63,137 bases of DNA, from NCBI GenBank assembly GCA_000403335.2, contig KE159629.1, positions 453,290-516,426 of the forward strand. The letters are read 5' to 3'. This DNA comes from Lachnospiraceae bacterium MD335. GTDB taxonomy: Bacteria > Bacillota > Clostridia > Lachnospirales > Lachnospiraceae. The position numbers were made by a program, and so were the translations under genes. Positions 1 to 8,017 of the stretch are shown in pieces (within the stretch, counting starts at the first letter, position 1; every line of letters starts with the position of its first letter). Below the pieces are notes generated by a model. That model saw only the letters and a list, made by a program, of their open reading frames with translations. It did no database searches and was not told the DNA's origin.

Positions 1-63
1 AAATATATATATCAGCTGAATTATACCCGTGCGATGCGAATTTGCTGTCATTTTCTATCAATA

Positions 64-198
64 AAAGAAGAAAAAGCTCCACCCGATGTAGAGTATCTAA
101 TCGGACATGAGCTTCTTCCTGTACGTTCTGGGAGAACAGACCCTCGCAAAGTCAAACCCCAGTCCGCGATAAGCTTTCTATATAGAGCAGCCTAATCA
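64..198 (-). ncRNA. Candidate structured small RNA with its own terminator
   Basis: This stretch has no reading frame but is rich in stems when read on the minus strand. A TATACT -10 box lies at 205-210; its -35 is poor. The inferred transcript contains a hairpin with arms GTTCT/AGAAC around CCC at about 127-139. It ends in a long hairpin (about 66-118) whose outer arms are GAAGAAGCTC and GAGCTT...CTTC, with CCGAT/ATCGG inside, followed by a T-rich tail. I do not recognise a known family; 6S-like or clade-specific clostridial RNAs are possible. Bases 1-63 hold nothing I can support, and 212-250 holds one further perfect hairpin (arms AGACAGATG/CATCTGTCT). Confidence 0.4.
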
Positions 199-286
199 AA
201 TATTAGTATATACCATTTTTAAGACAGATGAAAGCATCTGTCTGTTTGTCGTACAAATTTATTACGTTGAATGCTTTTAAATATAG

Positions 287-321
287 AAAAACAGCGAATA
301 AACAAAATGTTTACTCGCTGT
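287..321 (-). terminator. Intrinsic terminator after the acetyltransferase gene
   Basis: On the minus strand this is a stem with arms ACAGCGA and TCGCTGT, extended inside by GTAAAC/GTTTA, followed by TTTTTC. It lies about 85 nt past the stop codon of the upstream acetyltransferase and would end that two-gene unit. Confidence 0.75.
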
Positions 322-407
322 AAAAAGAATCCTAACTGCAATGTTGTCCTTATCTAAATGACATTGGCAAAATCACCGTTTCTTTTTTTAATCTTCTTAC
401 ATAGCGC

Positions 408-827
408 TCAAACCGACTTCTTCATCCAAACATGAGGACACCCTTGCTCCTCCTCAATCTCCCCAAATGCCGTGTACCCTAATTTCTCATAAAATGCCGA
501 AGCCGTACACTGCGCATGCAGAGCAAGCTGCGCCTGTCCCGTCTTCTGCACATACTGCTCTGCCTCCCGCACAATCAAAGAACCAAGCCGTTCCCCGCGA
601 TGCTCCTTCAAAACCGCAAGCCTGCCAAGAATATAAGATGCACGTTCCTCGTTCCAAAACACACGGCATGTTCCCACAGGCACACCTGCATTATCAAACA
701 CCACAATATGTACCGCCGACGCATCCGTCTCGTCGAACTCGTCCCGAAATCCTTGTTCCTTTACAAACACCGCCTCCCGAATTTCCTTCGCACAATCCGG
801 AAACTCCTCATATGTTATTATTTTCAC
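408..827 (-). CDS. GNAT family N-acetyltransferase
   Basis: Small cytoplasmic protein of about 139 residues with the GNAT fold. The acetyl-CoA loop region reads GRLAVLKEHRGERLGSLIV (motif A, R-x-x-R/G-x-G/A), followed by AFYEKLGYTAFGE (motif B), which is typical of the ElaA/YjcF-like branch. The acceptor substrate cannot be told from sequence. I chose the GTG at 827 because a GGAGG sits 8 nt upstream; the ATG 12 codons earlier (863) has no ribosome binding site. It follows the CPBP protease gene by 51 nt and probably shares its transcript. Confidence 0.8.
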   Translation of the reverse strand: MKIITYEEFPDCAKEIREAVFVKEQGFRDEFDETDASAVHIVVFDNAGVPVGTCRVFWNEERASYILGRLAVLKEHRGERLGSLIVREAEQYVQKTGQAQLALHAQCTASAFYEKLGYTAFGEIEEEQGCPHVWMKKSV

Positions 828-878
828 AATTAAAACCTCCACATCTGTCCTCCGCTTCCGCATTCGTCACACACCGTT

Positions 879-1580
879 TTAACTTTTTGCCCAAAAAACG
901 AAAATAGGCAACGCTACAGACGTCAAAACATCATAAAACCCATGCGCAATCATCAGCGGAACAAGACTCTTATTCTTTGATTGATAAAAATACAGGCACA
1001 ACAGCGCCGTATTCACCACAATACTATAAAACTCGCCAAAAACAAACCGCAGTGGAAACAAATGCACCGCATAAAACAGCAAACCATTCATCCCCACGCA
1101 AACGACCCGCGATTTGCACAGCGCCTGCGTCTTATGCAGGATAAACCCGCGAAACATCAACTCTTCCACGACACCTACGCACAGAAAACAGTATAGCGAC
1201 ATCCCAATCATAAAACCCCGGTCAGGCGCCATCGCAAATGCGGAATAATCCATTCCCATAAGAAGCAACGGAATCTGCTGCGCCGCAAACATGCAGCAAC
1301 CCAGCAGTAATCCTTTCGGGATATCCCAAAACACGGGCTTTTTCAGACCAATATCACAAAGCCGCTGCTTATCCGCTTTCACCACCCAAAAAACGGTAAC
1401 CGCAAGCTGGAAAAAATACGCCAAAGCGCCAAGCAAAAGCCCCCCTGTATCAATCAAAGATACCACATAAGTACACCATACCATAAAAAGAACATATCCC
1501 GCAAGCTCAATAAATGCCATTCGCTTTTCTTTTACCGCAGTAATTCTTTCTTCACCGTTTTTCTCTTCTCGTTTCTTCAT
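879..1580 (-). CDS. CPBP family intramembrane metalloprotease (CAAX/Abi type)
   Basis: Polytopic membrane protein of about 233 residues carrying the three CPBP motifs: EELMFRG (EExxxR), FYAVHLFP (motif with His) and IAHGFYD near the C terminus. Such glutamate intramembrane proteases process membrane peptides, in some bacteria including bacteriocin-related ones; no bacteriocin gene is visible here. The start is placed at the ATG at 1580, 10 nt after AAAGGAGG; a closer ATG lies only one nucleotide from that site. First gene of a likely pair with the acetyltransferase. The 286 bases between it and the pectate lyase hold the lyase terminator and nothing else I can support. Confidence 0.8.
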   Translation of the reverse strand: MKKREEKNGEERITAVKEKRMAFIELAGYVLFMVWCTYVVSLIDTGGLLLGALAYFFQLAVTVFWVVKADKQRLCDIGLKKPVFWDIPKGLLLGCCMFAAQQIPLLLMGMDYSAFAMAPDRGFMIGMSLYCFLCVGVVEELMFRGFILHKTQALCKSRVVCVGMNGLLFYAVHLFPLRFVFGEFYSIVVNTALLCLYFYQSKNKSLVPLMIAHGFYDVLTSVALPIFVFWAKS

Positions 1581-1730
1581 CGTTTCCATTCCTCCTTTTC
1601 GAAACCAAACCATTTCCCGGTTCAGAAAAAGAGTACCATATCCTGTCGGTTGCACACTACCAAACAATGCTTCCATACCGTCAACCGGCAGTTGCACTAT
1701 CCGAAACCAACGCTTTCCCGCCGACACCCA

Positions 1731-1792
1731 ACAAAAACAACCCCTCAAAAACCAATGTTCAACTGACATTTATAGTTTTCGGCGGGGTTGTT
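1731..1792 (-). terminator. Large three-tier hairpin terminator after the pectate lyase
   Basis: Arms ACAACCCC/GGGGTTGT enclose a second pair (GAAAAC/GTTTTT) and a third (AATGT/ACATT), giving a nearly continuous long stem. On the minus strand it is followed by TTTTTG. It lies about 75 nt beyond the pectate lyase stop. Confidence 0.7.
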
Positions 1793-1866
1793 TAAAATTC
1801 TGCTTTGCAGTATCCGTGCTTTTAATATTAAATTATAAATTAAAGTGATAGTTCAGCCTTTTTGTA

Positions 1867-4398
1867 TCAGTCAATTGCATAATGAATACTGCCGTTTGTG
1901 ACGCCTGCATACTTACTGCACCACGTCTTGGCGTCCGCAGCATTTCTTACGTTATACGAATAATTGTTAGACGGTCTAAAGGAAGTAGCACCTGTTTTCA
2001 AAGAAGATATATCATATGAGAGAACAGATCCCACATCTGTAAAACCGCCGACACCCTTGTCGTCCACAACGGCGCCTGTATGACTGCCTGCCGCAAAGTA
2101 GTTATTTTCAGAGTAGATATTTGCTCCCGTGTACGGCGTATAACCTAAATTAAAATCATAGATATAGTTGTTGTATGCATGAAAATAACCATACCGCATA
2201 AGTCCCGGAGCTCTTGTGAGTACACCATGGAAATAGTTGTTGCAAATCGTCATACGGGGATAGCCGTCGTACGTGCCGACACCGTCTTCCTCCGGATATC
2301 CGAGAATCAGTCCGTATTTATGGTTCATAAATACACATCCCGTTACGGAAACATAGTCCGCCTTAAGCCCCACATAGAGGTGCTTATCAACATCGCTTGA
2401 TGTCAATGCGCTATGTCCCATGAAGGAACAGTGATCAAGCCAAAAGTTGTTGCCGCTGCTGATATACATTTGAATATCATCGTTTGCATTCTTATCGGCA
2501 TCATGCTGAAACGTGATATTTTTGAAGATAACATTTCCCGTATTGCCAGTGCATCTGAAATGAATGTTATTTAAGGTATTGGCTGTAAAGGAACCAATAA
2601 TTGTCTTATTTGATCCTACAAAAATCTTCGTCAGGTTTGATTTTGAAATATTACCGTTGATAACGATCGTATAAGGTGTTGCGCCTGCGCAATATTTGGA
2701 AAGGCTATCGAAATCCGAAACCGTAACGGTTGCGCCGAACAGCCCTCCCGTAATGGAAGCCTTCATGTTTTTATTCATGTTGTAGCACTTGCCGGCAAAT
2801 CCTTCCGCACCGTATGAATTGATATAAAACATGTGTGCCGACGCACCGGAATATGTGCCAAGAACAAGCTTTTCGTTATTCACGATAATAGACAAATTTG
2901 TATTCGCACAGTTTGAAATTCTGTATGAAAGCCCGCTTCCGTTGCAGTCCGTATTTACGGCATCCATCTTCCAATATTGTGCAGTGGCGCCTGTTTTGCC
3001 CGTCGCCACAATCGCCGCACCGGACGCCGCATTGTTATCCGCAGGTGCAAGGACATATCCGGTCTTTGCATTTACAATCATGTATTTGCCGCTTCCGTCA
3101 TTCATCAGCACCCACTGATTAAATGTCGATGACGTGCTGTTGAGTGAGACTGTTCCTTTGCCTTCGGGCGCAGTAATAAGCTTATTGTTGTATGTGCTCA
3201 TAAACTGTATTCTCTGCATTGCATAGGTCGTATCGCAGGAAACAATCGTGTCGGAAGTGTCCGGATTGGAACCAGGCCACTGTGCAACTTCAAAATACCA
3301 AATCTGATTATCCGCTCCCCTGTTCGTATATTGAAGGACATTTGCGCCGCTTTGCGTGCTCTTCCTTTCCACATCAAGACAGCTTTCCTGATTTGTTACC
3401 TTTGTGGTAATCGCATAACCGTCCCCGGACTTTACAAAGCCAAACTGTTGTGCGGAATAGCCGTTATTCTCCCAAATCTGAATATTGGCACCGTTATCTG
3501 CACTGCCGTATGCCACGTCAAGCGAAATGCCGCCTGTCATGTCCGTTGCGGGGTGGAGTCTGTAGGTGCCGTCAGAGCAAAGCTCCGGTATCCAACGCTG
3601 ACCAAGGCTTCCCGTTCCGGTTGCCTGTATGACATTCGCGCCGTTCGATGCGGAATCATTCTCAACAGTCAGGTACATGCCGCTGTTTTTATTTTTAATA
3701 TAATAGATGTTTCCGCCCGTTGGCGTTTCGCCCTTTGTGACAGCGAATACAGCTTCTTTTGGTGTGGAATCGGACGAGTCTTCGGAACTTGGCACATTGT
3801 CGGAATCGGATTCATTATCCGGTTCTGATGCGTCCGGCCATTGTGCTTCCTCAAAAAACCATATCTGATTATCTGATTCATTGTTTGTCCACTGTATCAC
3901 ATTGGCGCCGCTTTCGGCGCTAAAATCCAACACGTCAAGACAGCTCTCCTGCCCTGTCACTTCCGTGGTGATACTATATCCGTCGCTGGACTTTACAAGA
4001 CCAAACTGCTGTGCCGTACACCCGTTATTCTCCCAAATCTGAATGTTTGTACCGTCTTCCGTGCTGCCGTTTGCCACATCAAGCGAAATACCGCCTGTCA
4101 GATCCGTTGCAGGGTGAAGTCTGTAAGTTCCGTCAGAGCAAAGCTCCGGTATCCAACGCTGACCAAGGCTTCCCGTTCCGGTTGCCTGTATGACATTCGC
4201 GCCGTTTGATGCGGAATCATTCTCAACAGTCAGGTACATGCCGCTGTTTTTGTTTTTAATGTAGTAAATATTACCGCTTGTTGGAGTAACCGCGGCTGCG
4301 TGCGTCACGAGCTCTGTCGCAGGCAAACCTGCAATGATGTACACAACGCACATGAAAACCAATAAGAGTTTTGTAAAAAAATTTCCTGTTGTCTTCAT
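1867..4398 (-). CDS. Secreted pectate lyase (PL1-like) with three ricin-type lectin domains
   Basis: The 843-residue protein begins with a signal peptide (basic MKTTGNFFTK, hydrophobic core, cleavage near THAAA). Two nearly identical ricin-type beta-trefoil domains start near residues 41 and 226, with QxW-type repeats such as GQRWIPEL and NQIWFFE, separated by an acidic Ser/Asp linker (about 190-220). A third, diverged trefoil covers about 390-530. The C-terminal third (about 531-843) is a right-handed beta-helix: it has a WLDHCSF element near 650, DKHLYVGLKADYVSVTGC, and TRAPGLMRYG followed by HAYNN, which match the PL1 catalytic arginine region. It would cleave polygalacturonate outside the cell by beta-elimination, with the lectin modules binding plant glycans. 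A GGAG lies 8 nt before the ATG, and a promoter sits directly upstream. KduD at 57104 fits the same pathway. Confidence 0.88.
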   Translation of the reverse strand: MKTTGNFFTKLLLVFMCVVYIIAGLPATELVTHAAAVTPTSGNIYYIKNKNSGMYLTVENDSASNGANVIQATGTGSLGQRWIPELCSDGTYRLHPATDLTGGISLDVANGSTEDGTNIQIWENNGCTAQQFGLVKSSDGYSITTEVTGQESCLDVLDFSAESGANVIQWTNNESDNQIWFFEEAQWPDASEPDNESDSDNVPSSEDSSDSTPKEAVFAVTKGETPTGGNIYYIKNKNSGMYLTVENDSASNGANVIQATGTGSLGQRWIPELCSDGTYRLHPATDMTGGISLDVAYGSADNGANIQIWENNGYSAQQFGFVKSGDGYAITTKVTNQESCLDVERKSTQSGANVLQYTNRGADNQIWYFEVAQWPGSNPDTSDTIVSCDTTYAMQRIQFMSTYNNKLITAPEGKGTVSLNSTSSTFNQWVLMNDGSGKYMIVNAKTGYVLAPADNNAASGAAIVATGKTGATAQYWKMDAVNTDCNGSGLSYRISNCANTNLSIIVNNEKLVLGTYSGASAHMFYINSYGAEGFAGKCYNMNKNMKASITGGLFGATVTVSDFDSLSKYCAGATPYTIVINGNISKSNLTKIFVGSNKTIIGSFTANTLNNIHFRCTGNTGNVIFKNITFQHDADKNANDDIQMYISSGNNFWLDHCSFMGHSALTSSDVDKHLYVGLKADYVSVTGCVFMNHKYGLILGYPEEDGVGTYDGYPRMTICNNYFHGVLTRAPGLMRYGYFHAYNNYIYDFNLGYTPYTGANIYSENNYFAAGSHTGAVVDDKGVGGFTDVGSVLSYDISSLKTGATSFRPSNNYSYNVRNAADAKTWCSKYAGVTNGSIHYAID

Positions 4399-4439
4399 AA
4401 AACATCTCCTTTAACAAAAAATTGACAATTTCTAAAATA

Positions 4440-4467
4440 ATATTAACATACAAGCTTTAACTGTCAA
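4440..4467 (-). promoter_or_regulatory. Sigma-A promoter of the pectate lyase gene
   Basis: TTGACA (4462-4467) and TAATAT (4440-4445) are separated by 16 nt, about 42 nt before the lyase ATG. Confidence 0.7.
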
Positions 4468-4590
4468 CATTTGTAAAAGGAAAAGACGGAATTTGGTACA
4501 AAATAGCAATTGTCTTTTGTCATATTTGCATATAATTTTATCTGCTTTGATAAAACATAAACATAAAAACAGTTCTATTTGCACAAAAAA

Positions 4591-4632
4591 AATTGTAAAT
4601 GGTACATAAACAAAAATGTACCATTTACAATT
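4591..4632 (-). terminator. Bidirectional-looking terminator at the end of the yitT operon
   Basis: A perfect inverted repeat with 17-nt arms (beginning AATTGTAAATGG) and a 7-nt loop, flanked by T-runs on both strands. The TAA stop codon of the YitT gene lies inside the first arm. It ends the rnc-smc-ftsY-ilvA-yitT direction of transcription. Confidence 0.85.
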
Positions 4633-5497
4633 TTTCCCGCGTAATATCCTTATACCCCTGCCCGTATATCTCATTTGCCGACGCGATAATCATAAACGCA
4701 TCTTTGTCCTCATCCTTCACAATCTCCTCAAGCTTCGGCGCCATCTGTTTTCTCATTACGACCATAAGCATTTCCTTCTGCTCCTTCGTGTACGCGCCGA
4801 TTGCCGGAATAATTGTCGTCGTAATGTCAAGCTCTCCCATAATACGCTGTTTCATTTTTGTCGGCTCACTGCTGATAATAAAAATCAGCTTCGCCTCGTC
4901 CGAACCGTAAAGCACCTTATCCATCACAATGGAATCAATCACCACCGCAACACCCGCATAAAATGCCACCGTCAAATCCCGAAACACGATCCAGGACGCC
5001 ACAATCACCATACTGTCAAATGCTAGAAACAGAACATTTGTTTTAATATGCCGCCACTTCGTGCGCATCACCTTAATAATAATATCCGCGCCTCCCGTCG
5101 TCGCACCCGACTTAAACACAAGCGCAAGCGCCACACCAATCAGCGCGCCTCCGATTACTGCCCCAATCAGTAAATCCTGCGTCACTGCGCCAAGCGGCGA
5201 AAGCGTATTCATAAACACCGTAATCATAAAAAGCGCATACATCGTAGACGCAATAAACCGCCAGCCAAACTTCCACAGCCCAAGCGCCACAATCGGCACA
5301 TTGAGCAGAAGATTAATCGTACCCGTCGGAATATTCACAAAACGGTTTACCAAAATCGAAACACCCGTCACGCCGCCGGGCGCAATATCGTTCGGGTCCA
5401 AAAATAAACTAATAGCAACGGCATAAATAAATGCCGCTGCCGTCAGTATAAAGTAACGCGCTACCGTATTCTTCGTTTCTTTTATCATTCCACTCAT
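4625..5497 (-). CDS. YitT family membrane protein
   Basis: The 290-residue protein has about five to six predicted membrane segments in its first two thirds and the family pattern PGGVTGVSILVNRF and SGATTGGADIIIKV, the paired glycine-rich motifs of the YitT_membrane domains. The last ~80 residues (from EAKLIFIISSEP) form the cytoplasmic DUF2179 domain. The molecular role of the family is not established. It follows ilvA by 42 nt with its own GGAG site 6 nt before the ATG and is the last gene before a strong terminator. Confidence 0.85.
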   Translation of the reverse strand: MSGMIKETKNTVARYFILTAAAFIYAVAISLFLDPNDIAPGGVTGVSILVNRFVNIPTGTINLLLNVPIVALGLWKFGWRFIASTMYALFMITVFMNTLSPLGAVTQDLLIGAVIGGALIGVALALVFKSGATTGGADIIIKVMRTKWRHIKTNVLFLAFDSMVIVASWIVFRDLTVAFYAGVAVVIDSIVMDKVLYGSDEAKLIFIISSEPTKMKQRIMGELDITTTIIPAIGAYTKEQKEMLMVVMRKQMAPKLEEIVKDEDKDAFMIIASANEIYGQGYKDITREKL

Positions 5498-5539
5498 AAA
5501 TCACTCCACTTGGTCACAGCCTGCGTTCTTGCAGATTGA

Positions 5540-6760
5540 TTAGATATTCGTCCTGACCTGTTTCGGCTGATATCCGTTCTCTTCCAAAGCCTTGATAATC
5601 TGGTTTTTATGCTCCGTGCCAAACGTTTCAAGCGTAATGCGCAGCTCCACGGCGGCATTTCGGTTGGTTGACACAAACTGGTTGTGCTCCAGTTTAATTA
5701 CATTACCGCTCTGCGCCGCAATCACCTGCGAAACCTTCGTCAGCTCACCCGGCTTATCCGGCAGAAGCACGGAAACCGTGAAAATTCTGTCACGGAAAAT
5801 CAACCCCTGCTGTACGACAGACGACATCGTAATAATATCCATATTTCCGCCGCTTAAAATCGATACGATTTTTTTATTCTTCACATCAAGATGACGCAGC
5901 GCCGCCACCGTAAGCAGTCCGGAATTTTCCACGACCATCTTGTGGTTTTCCACCACATCAAGAAACGAAACCACAAGATCTTCGTCAGGCACCGTAATAA
6001 TCTCGTCAATATTCTGCTGAATATACGGGAAAATATTTTTGCCCGGTGTCTTCACTGCGGTGCCGTCTGCAATGGTATTGACGCCCGGAAGCGTCACAAC
6101 CTCCCCCGCCTGAAGCGATGCCCGCATACAGCTTGCGCCCGCAGGCTCCACGCCAATCACCTTAATCTTCGGATTTAACAGCTTTGCAAGCGTGGAAACA
6201 CCCGTTGCAAGCCCGCCGCCGCCAATCGGGACCAAAATGATGTCAACCAGTGGCAGCTCCTTAAAGATTTCCATTGCAATCGTACCCTGCCCCGTGGCAA
6301 CCGCCAAATCATCGAACGGGTGAATAAAGGTATAACCTTTTTCCGCCGCAAGCTGGTATGCATACTCCGCCGCCTCGTCATAAACATCTCCCTTTAAGAC
6401 AACCTCCGCACCGTAACTCTTTGTTCTGTTGACCTTCATCAGCGGCGTTGTGGTCGGCATAACGATAACTGCGTTCACACCGTATTTTTTTGCGGCATAT
6501 GCAACGCCCTGCGCGTGGTTTCCCGCAGACGCGGTAATCAATCCCTTCTCGCGCTCCTCGGGCGAAAGCGTACTAATCTTATAGTATGCGCCGCGCAGCT
6601 TATATGCTCCTGTAAGCTGCATATTCTCCGGCTTCAGGTACACCTTGTTCCCCGTTTGGTTACTGAAAAATTCACTGTATATCAATTTCGTTTCGGAAGT
6701 GACTTTCTTTACGATTTCGGACGCTTCCTCAAACTTTTCCAACGTAAGCATTTCTGACAT
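5540..6760 (-). CDS. ilvA: Threonine ammonia-lyase (threonine dehydratase)
   Basis: Fold-type II PLP enzyme of 406 residues that turns threonine into 2-oxobutanoate and ammonia, the entry to isoleucine synthesis. The PLP lysine is K54 in TGAYKLRGAYY; the phosphate-binding loop is PIGGGGLATG near residue 180; SILSGGN lies further on. The last ~75 residues, starting FTVSVLLPDKPGEL, form one ACT-type domain, as in the medium-length class found in many anaerobes. That class includes catabolic members, so ilvA versus tdcB is open. It follows ftsY by 57 nt with AAGGAGG before the ATG and appears to be part of the same transcript. Confidence 0.88.
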   Translation of the reverse strand: MSEMLTLEKFEEASEIVKKVTSETKLIYSEFFSNQTGNKVYLKPENMQLTGAYKLRGAYYKISTLSPEEREKGLITASAGNHAQGVAYAAKKYGVNAVIVMPTTTPLMKVNRTKSYGAEVVLKGDVYDEAAEYAYQLAAEKGYTFIHPFDDLAVATGQGTIAMEIFKELPLVDIILVPIGGGGLATGVSTLAKLLNPKIKVIGVEPAGASCMRASLQAGEVVTLPGVNTIADGTAVKTPGKNIFPYIQQNIDEIITVPDEDLVVSFLDVVENHKMVVENSGLLTVAALRHLDVKNKKIVSILSGGNMDIITMSSVVQQGLIFRDRIFTVSVLLPDKPGELTKVSQVIAAQSGNVIKLEHNQFVSTNRNAAVELRITLETFGTEHKNQIIKALEENGYQPKQVRTNI

Positions 6761-6817
6761 GATATTATTTCCTCCTTACCGTATTTTATGCACAAACATC
6801 TCTATCACCAAAACCTA

Positions 6818-8017
6818 TTACCAAAACAGCCATTTCTTTTTCTTTGGCTTTTCCGAAACCGCATCGTCCGTCTCCTCATTTATGACATCTGTGTCATTTT
6901 TCTCATTTTCTGTATGGTCCTCGTTTTCCGCAGTGACGGCTTCCACATAATCACTTATGACACTCGTGTCATTTTCTTTGCTTGCTGCACTGTCTTCCAC
7001 TTGCTGCTCCTGCACTGATTCCTGCGCTTTTGCCGTCTCCTCATTTATGACATTTGTGTCACTTTCTGTCGTGGCATTTTCTGCCATATCCTCTTTTTCA
7101 CTTTCAATATCAAACAGCGCGTTCACAAACTCATTCGCATGAAACTTCTGTAAATCCTCTATCGTCTCACCCACACCTATGTACTTCACAGGCACATTCA
7201 GCTCCGACTGGATTGCCACCGCAATACCGCCCTTTGCCGTTCCGTCCATCTTTGTGAGGATAATTCCCGTCAGGTCCGCCACTTCACCGAATTCTCTCGC
7301 CTGTGAAAGCGCATTCTGTCCCGTCGTCCCGTCAAGCACAATCAGATTTTCCCTGTGCGCGTCCGGAAATTCGCGGTCGATAATGCGGTTCATTTTTTTG
7401 AGCTCTTCCATTAAATTTTTCTTATTGTGAAGCCGCCCCGCCGTGTCGCAAATCAACACGTCAATCTTTCTTGCCTTTGCTGCATTCACCGCGTCGTAAA
7501 TGACAGAAGCCGGGTCCGCACCTTCGTTGCCGCCAATCATGTCAACACCCGCTCTGTGTGCCCATTCCGCAAGCTGGTCGCCCGCGGCGGCACGAAACGT
7601 ATCGGCGGCGGCAATCAGCACCTTTCTGCCCTGTCCCTTCAAAATGCCTGCAAGCTTTCCGACTGAAGTCGTCTTTCCCACACCGTTTACGCCAATGATA
7701 AAAATCACCGACTGCTTCTTCTCAAAATCATACGCCGTCTCTTCCACGCGCATCTGCTCCTTGATACTCTCAACAAGCAGCTCCTTGCACTCGGACGGGT
7801 GACGCAGATGCCGTTTTTTCACCTCGTCCTTCATGCGCTCTATAATGTCATTCGTGGCATTGACGCCAATATCCCCCATAATCAGGATTTCCTCAAGCTC
7901 CTCATAAAAATCGTCGTCAATCTCCGACGCGCCGTAAAATACCGCGTCAATCCCTGCCACGATGTTATCTCTTGTCTTATTCAAGCCTTCCTTTAAGCGG
8001 CTGAAAAAACCTGCCAT
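6818..8017 (-). CDS. ftsY: Signal recognition particle receptor FtsY with an acidic C-terminal tail
   Basis: SRP receptor GTPase that docks ribosome-SRP complexes at the membrane. The NG domain starts almost at residue 1 and holds G1 (GVNGVGKTTSVGKL), G3 (DTAGRLHNKKNL) and G4 (TKMDGTAKGG). In many bacteria an acidic A domain precedes NG; here it is absent, and instead about 95 acidic residues follow the NG domain from about residue 304. This tail carries three related DT[NSD]VI motifs and ends in the basic/aromatic KPKKKKWLFW, which could contact membrane. The ATG overlaps the smc stop by one base (TGATG), indicating translational coupling. Confidence 0.93.
   Translation of the reverse strand: MAGFFSRLKEGLNKTRDNIVAGIDAVFYGASEIDDDFYEELEEILIMGDIGVNATNDIIERMKDEVKKRHLRHPSECKELLVESIKEQMRVEETAYDFEKKQSVIFIIGVNGVGKTTSVGKLAGILKGQGRKVLIAAADTFRAAAGDQLAEWAHRAGVDMIGGNEGADPASVIYDAVNAAKARKIDVLICDTAGRLHNKKNLMEELKKMNRIIDREFPDAHRENLIVLDGTTGQNALSQAREFGEVADLTGIILTKMDGTAKGGIAVAIQSELNVPVKYIGVGETIEDLQKFHANEFVNALFDIESEKEDMAENATTESDTNVINEETAKAQESVQEQQVEDSAASKENDTSVISDYVEAVTAENEDHTENEKNDTDVINEETDDAVSEKPKKKKWLFW
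6869..7069 (+). repeat. Three palindromic repeats RTGACA-N4-TGTCAY inside ftsY
   Basis: Copies lie at 6882-6897, 6957-6972 and 7049-7064. Each has arms ATGACA and TGTCAT (TGTCAC in the third) around four bases, followed on the plus strand by T-rich sequence. The first and third also share the flank CGTCTCCTCATTT, so they are direct as well as inverted repeats. They encode the repeated DT[NSD]VI motif of the FtsY tail. Confidence 0.7.

Noticed and set aside
467-907. 146-codon plus-strand frame opposite the acetyltransferase
   Set aside because: Pro/His-rich shadow translation; the minus-strand GNAT motifs are clear.
1581-1769. 63-codon N-terminal extension of the CPBP protease frame
   Set aside because: It overlaps the pectate lyase terminator, has no ribosome site and no similarity to the family; the start at 1580 has a strong site.
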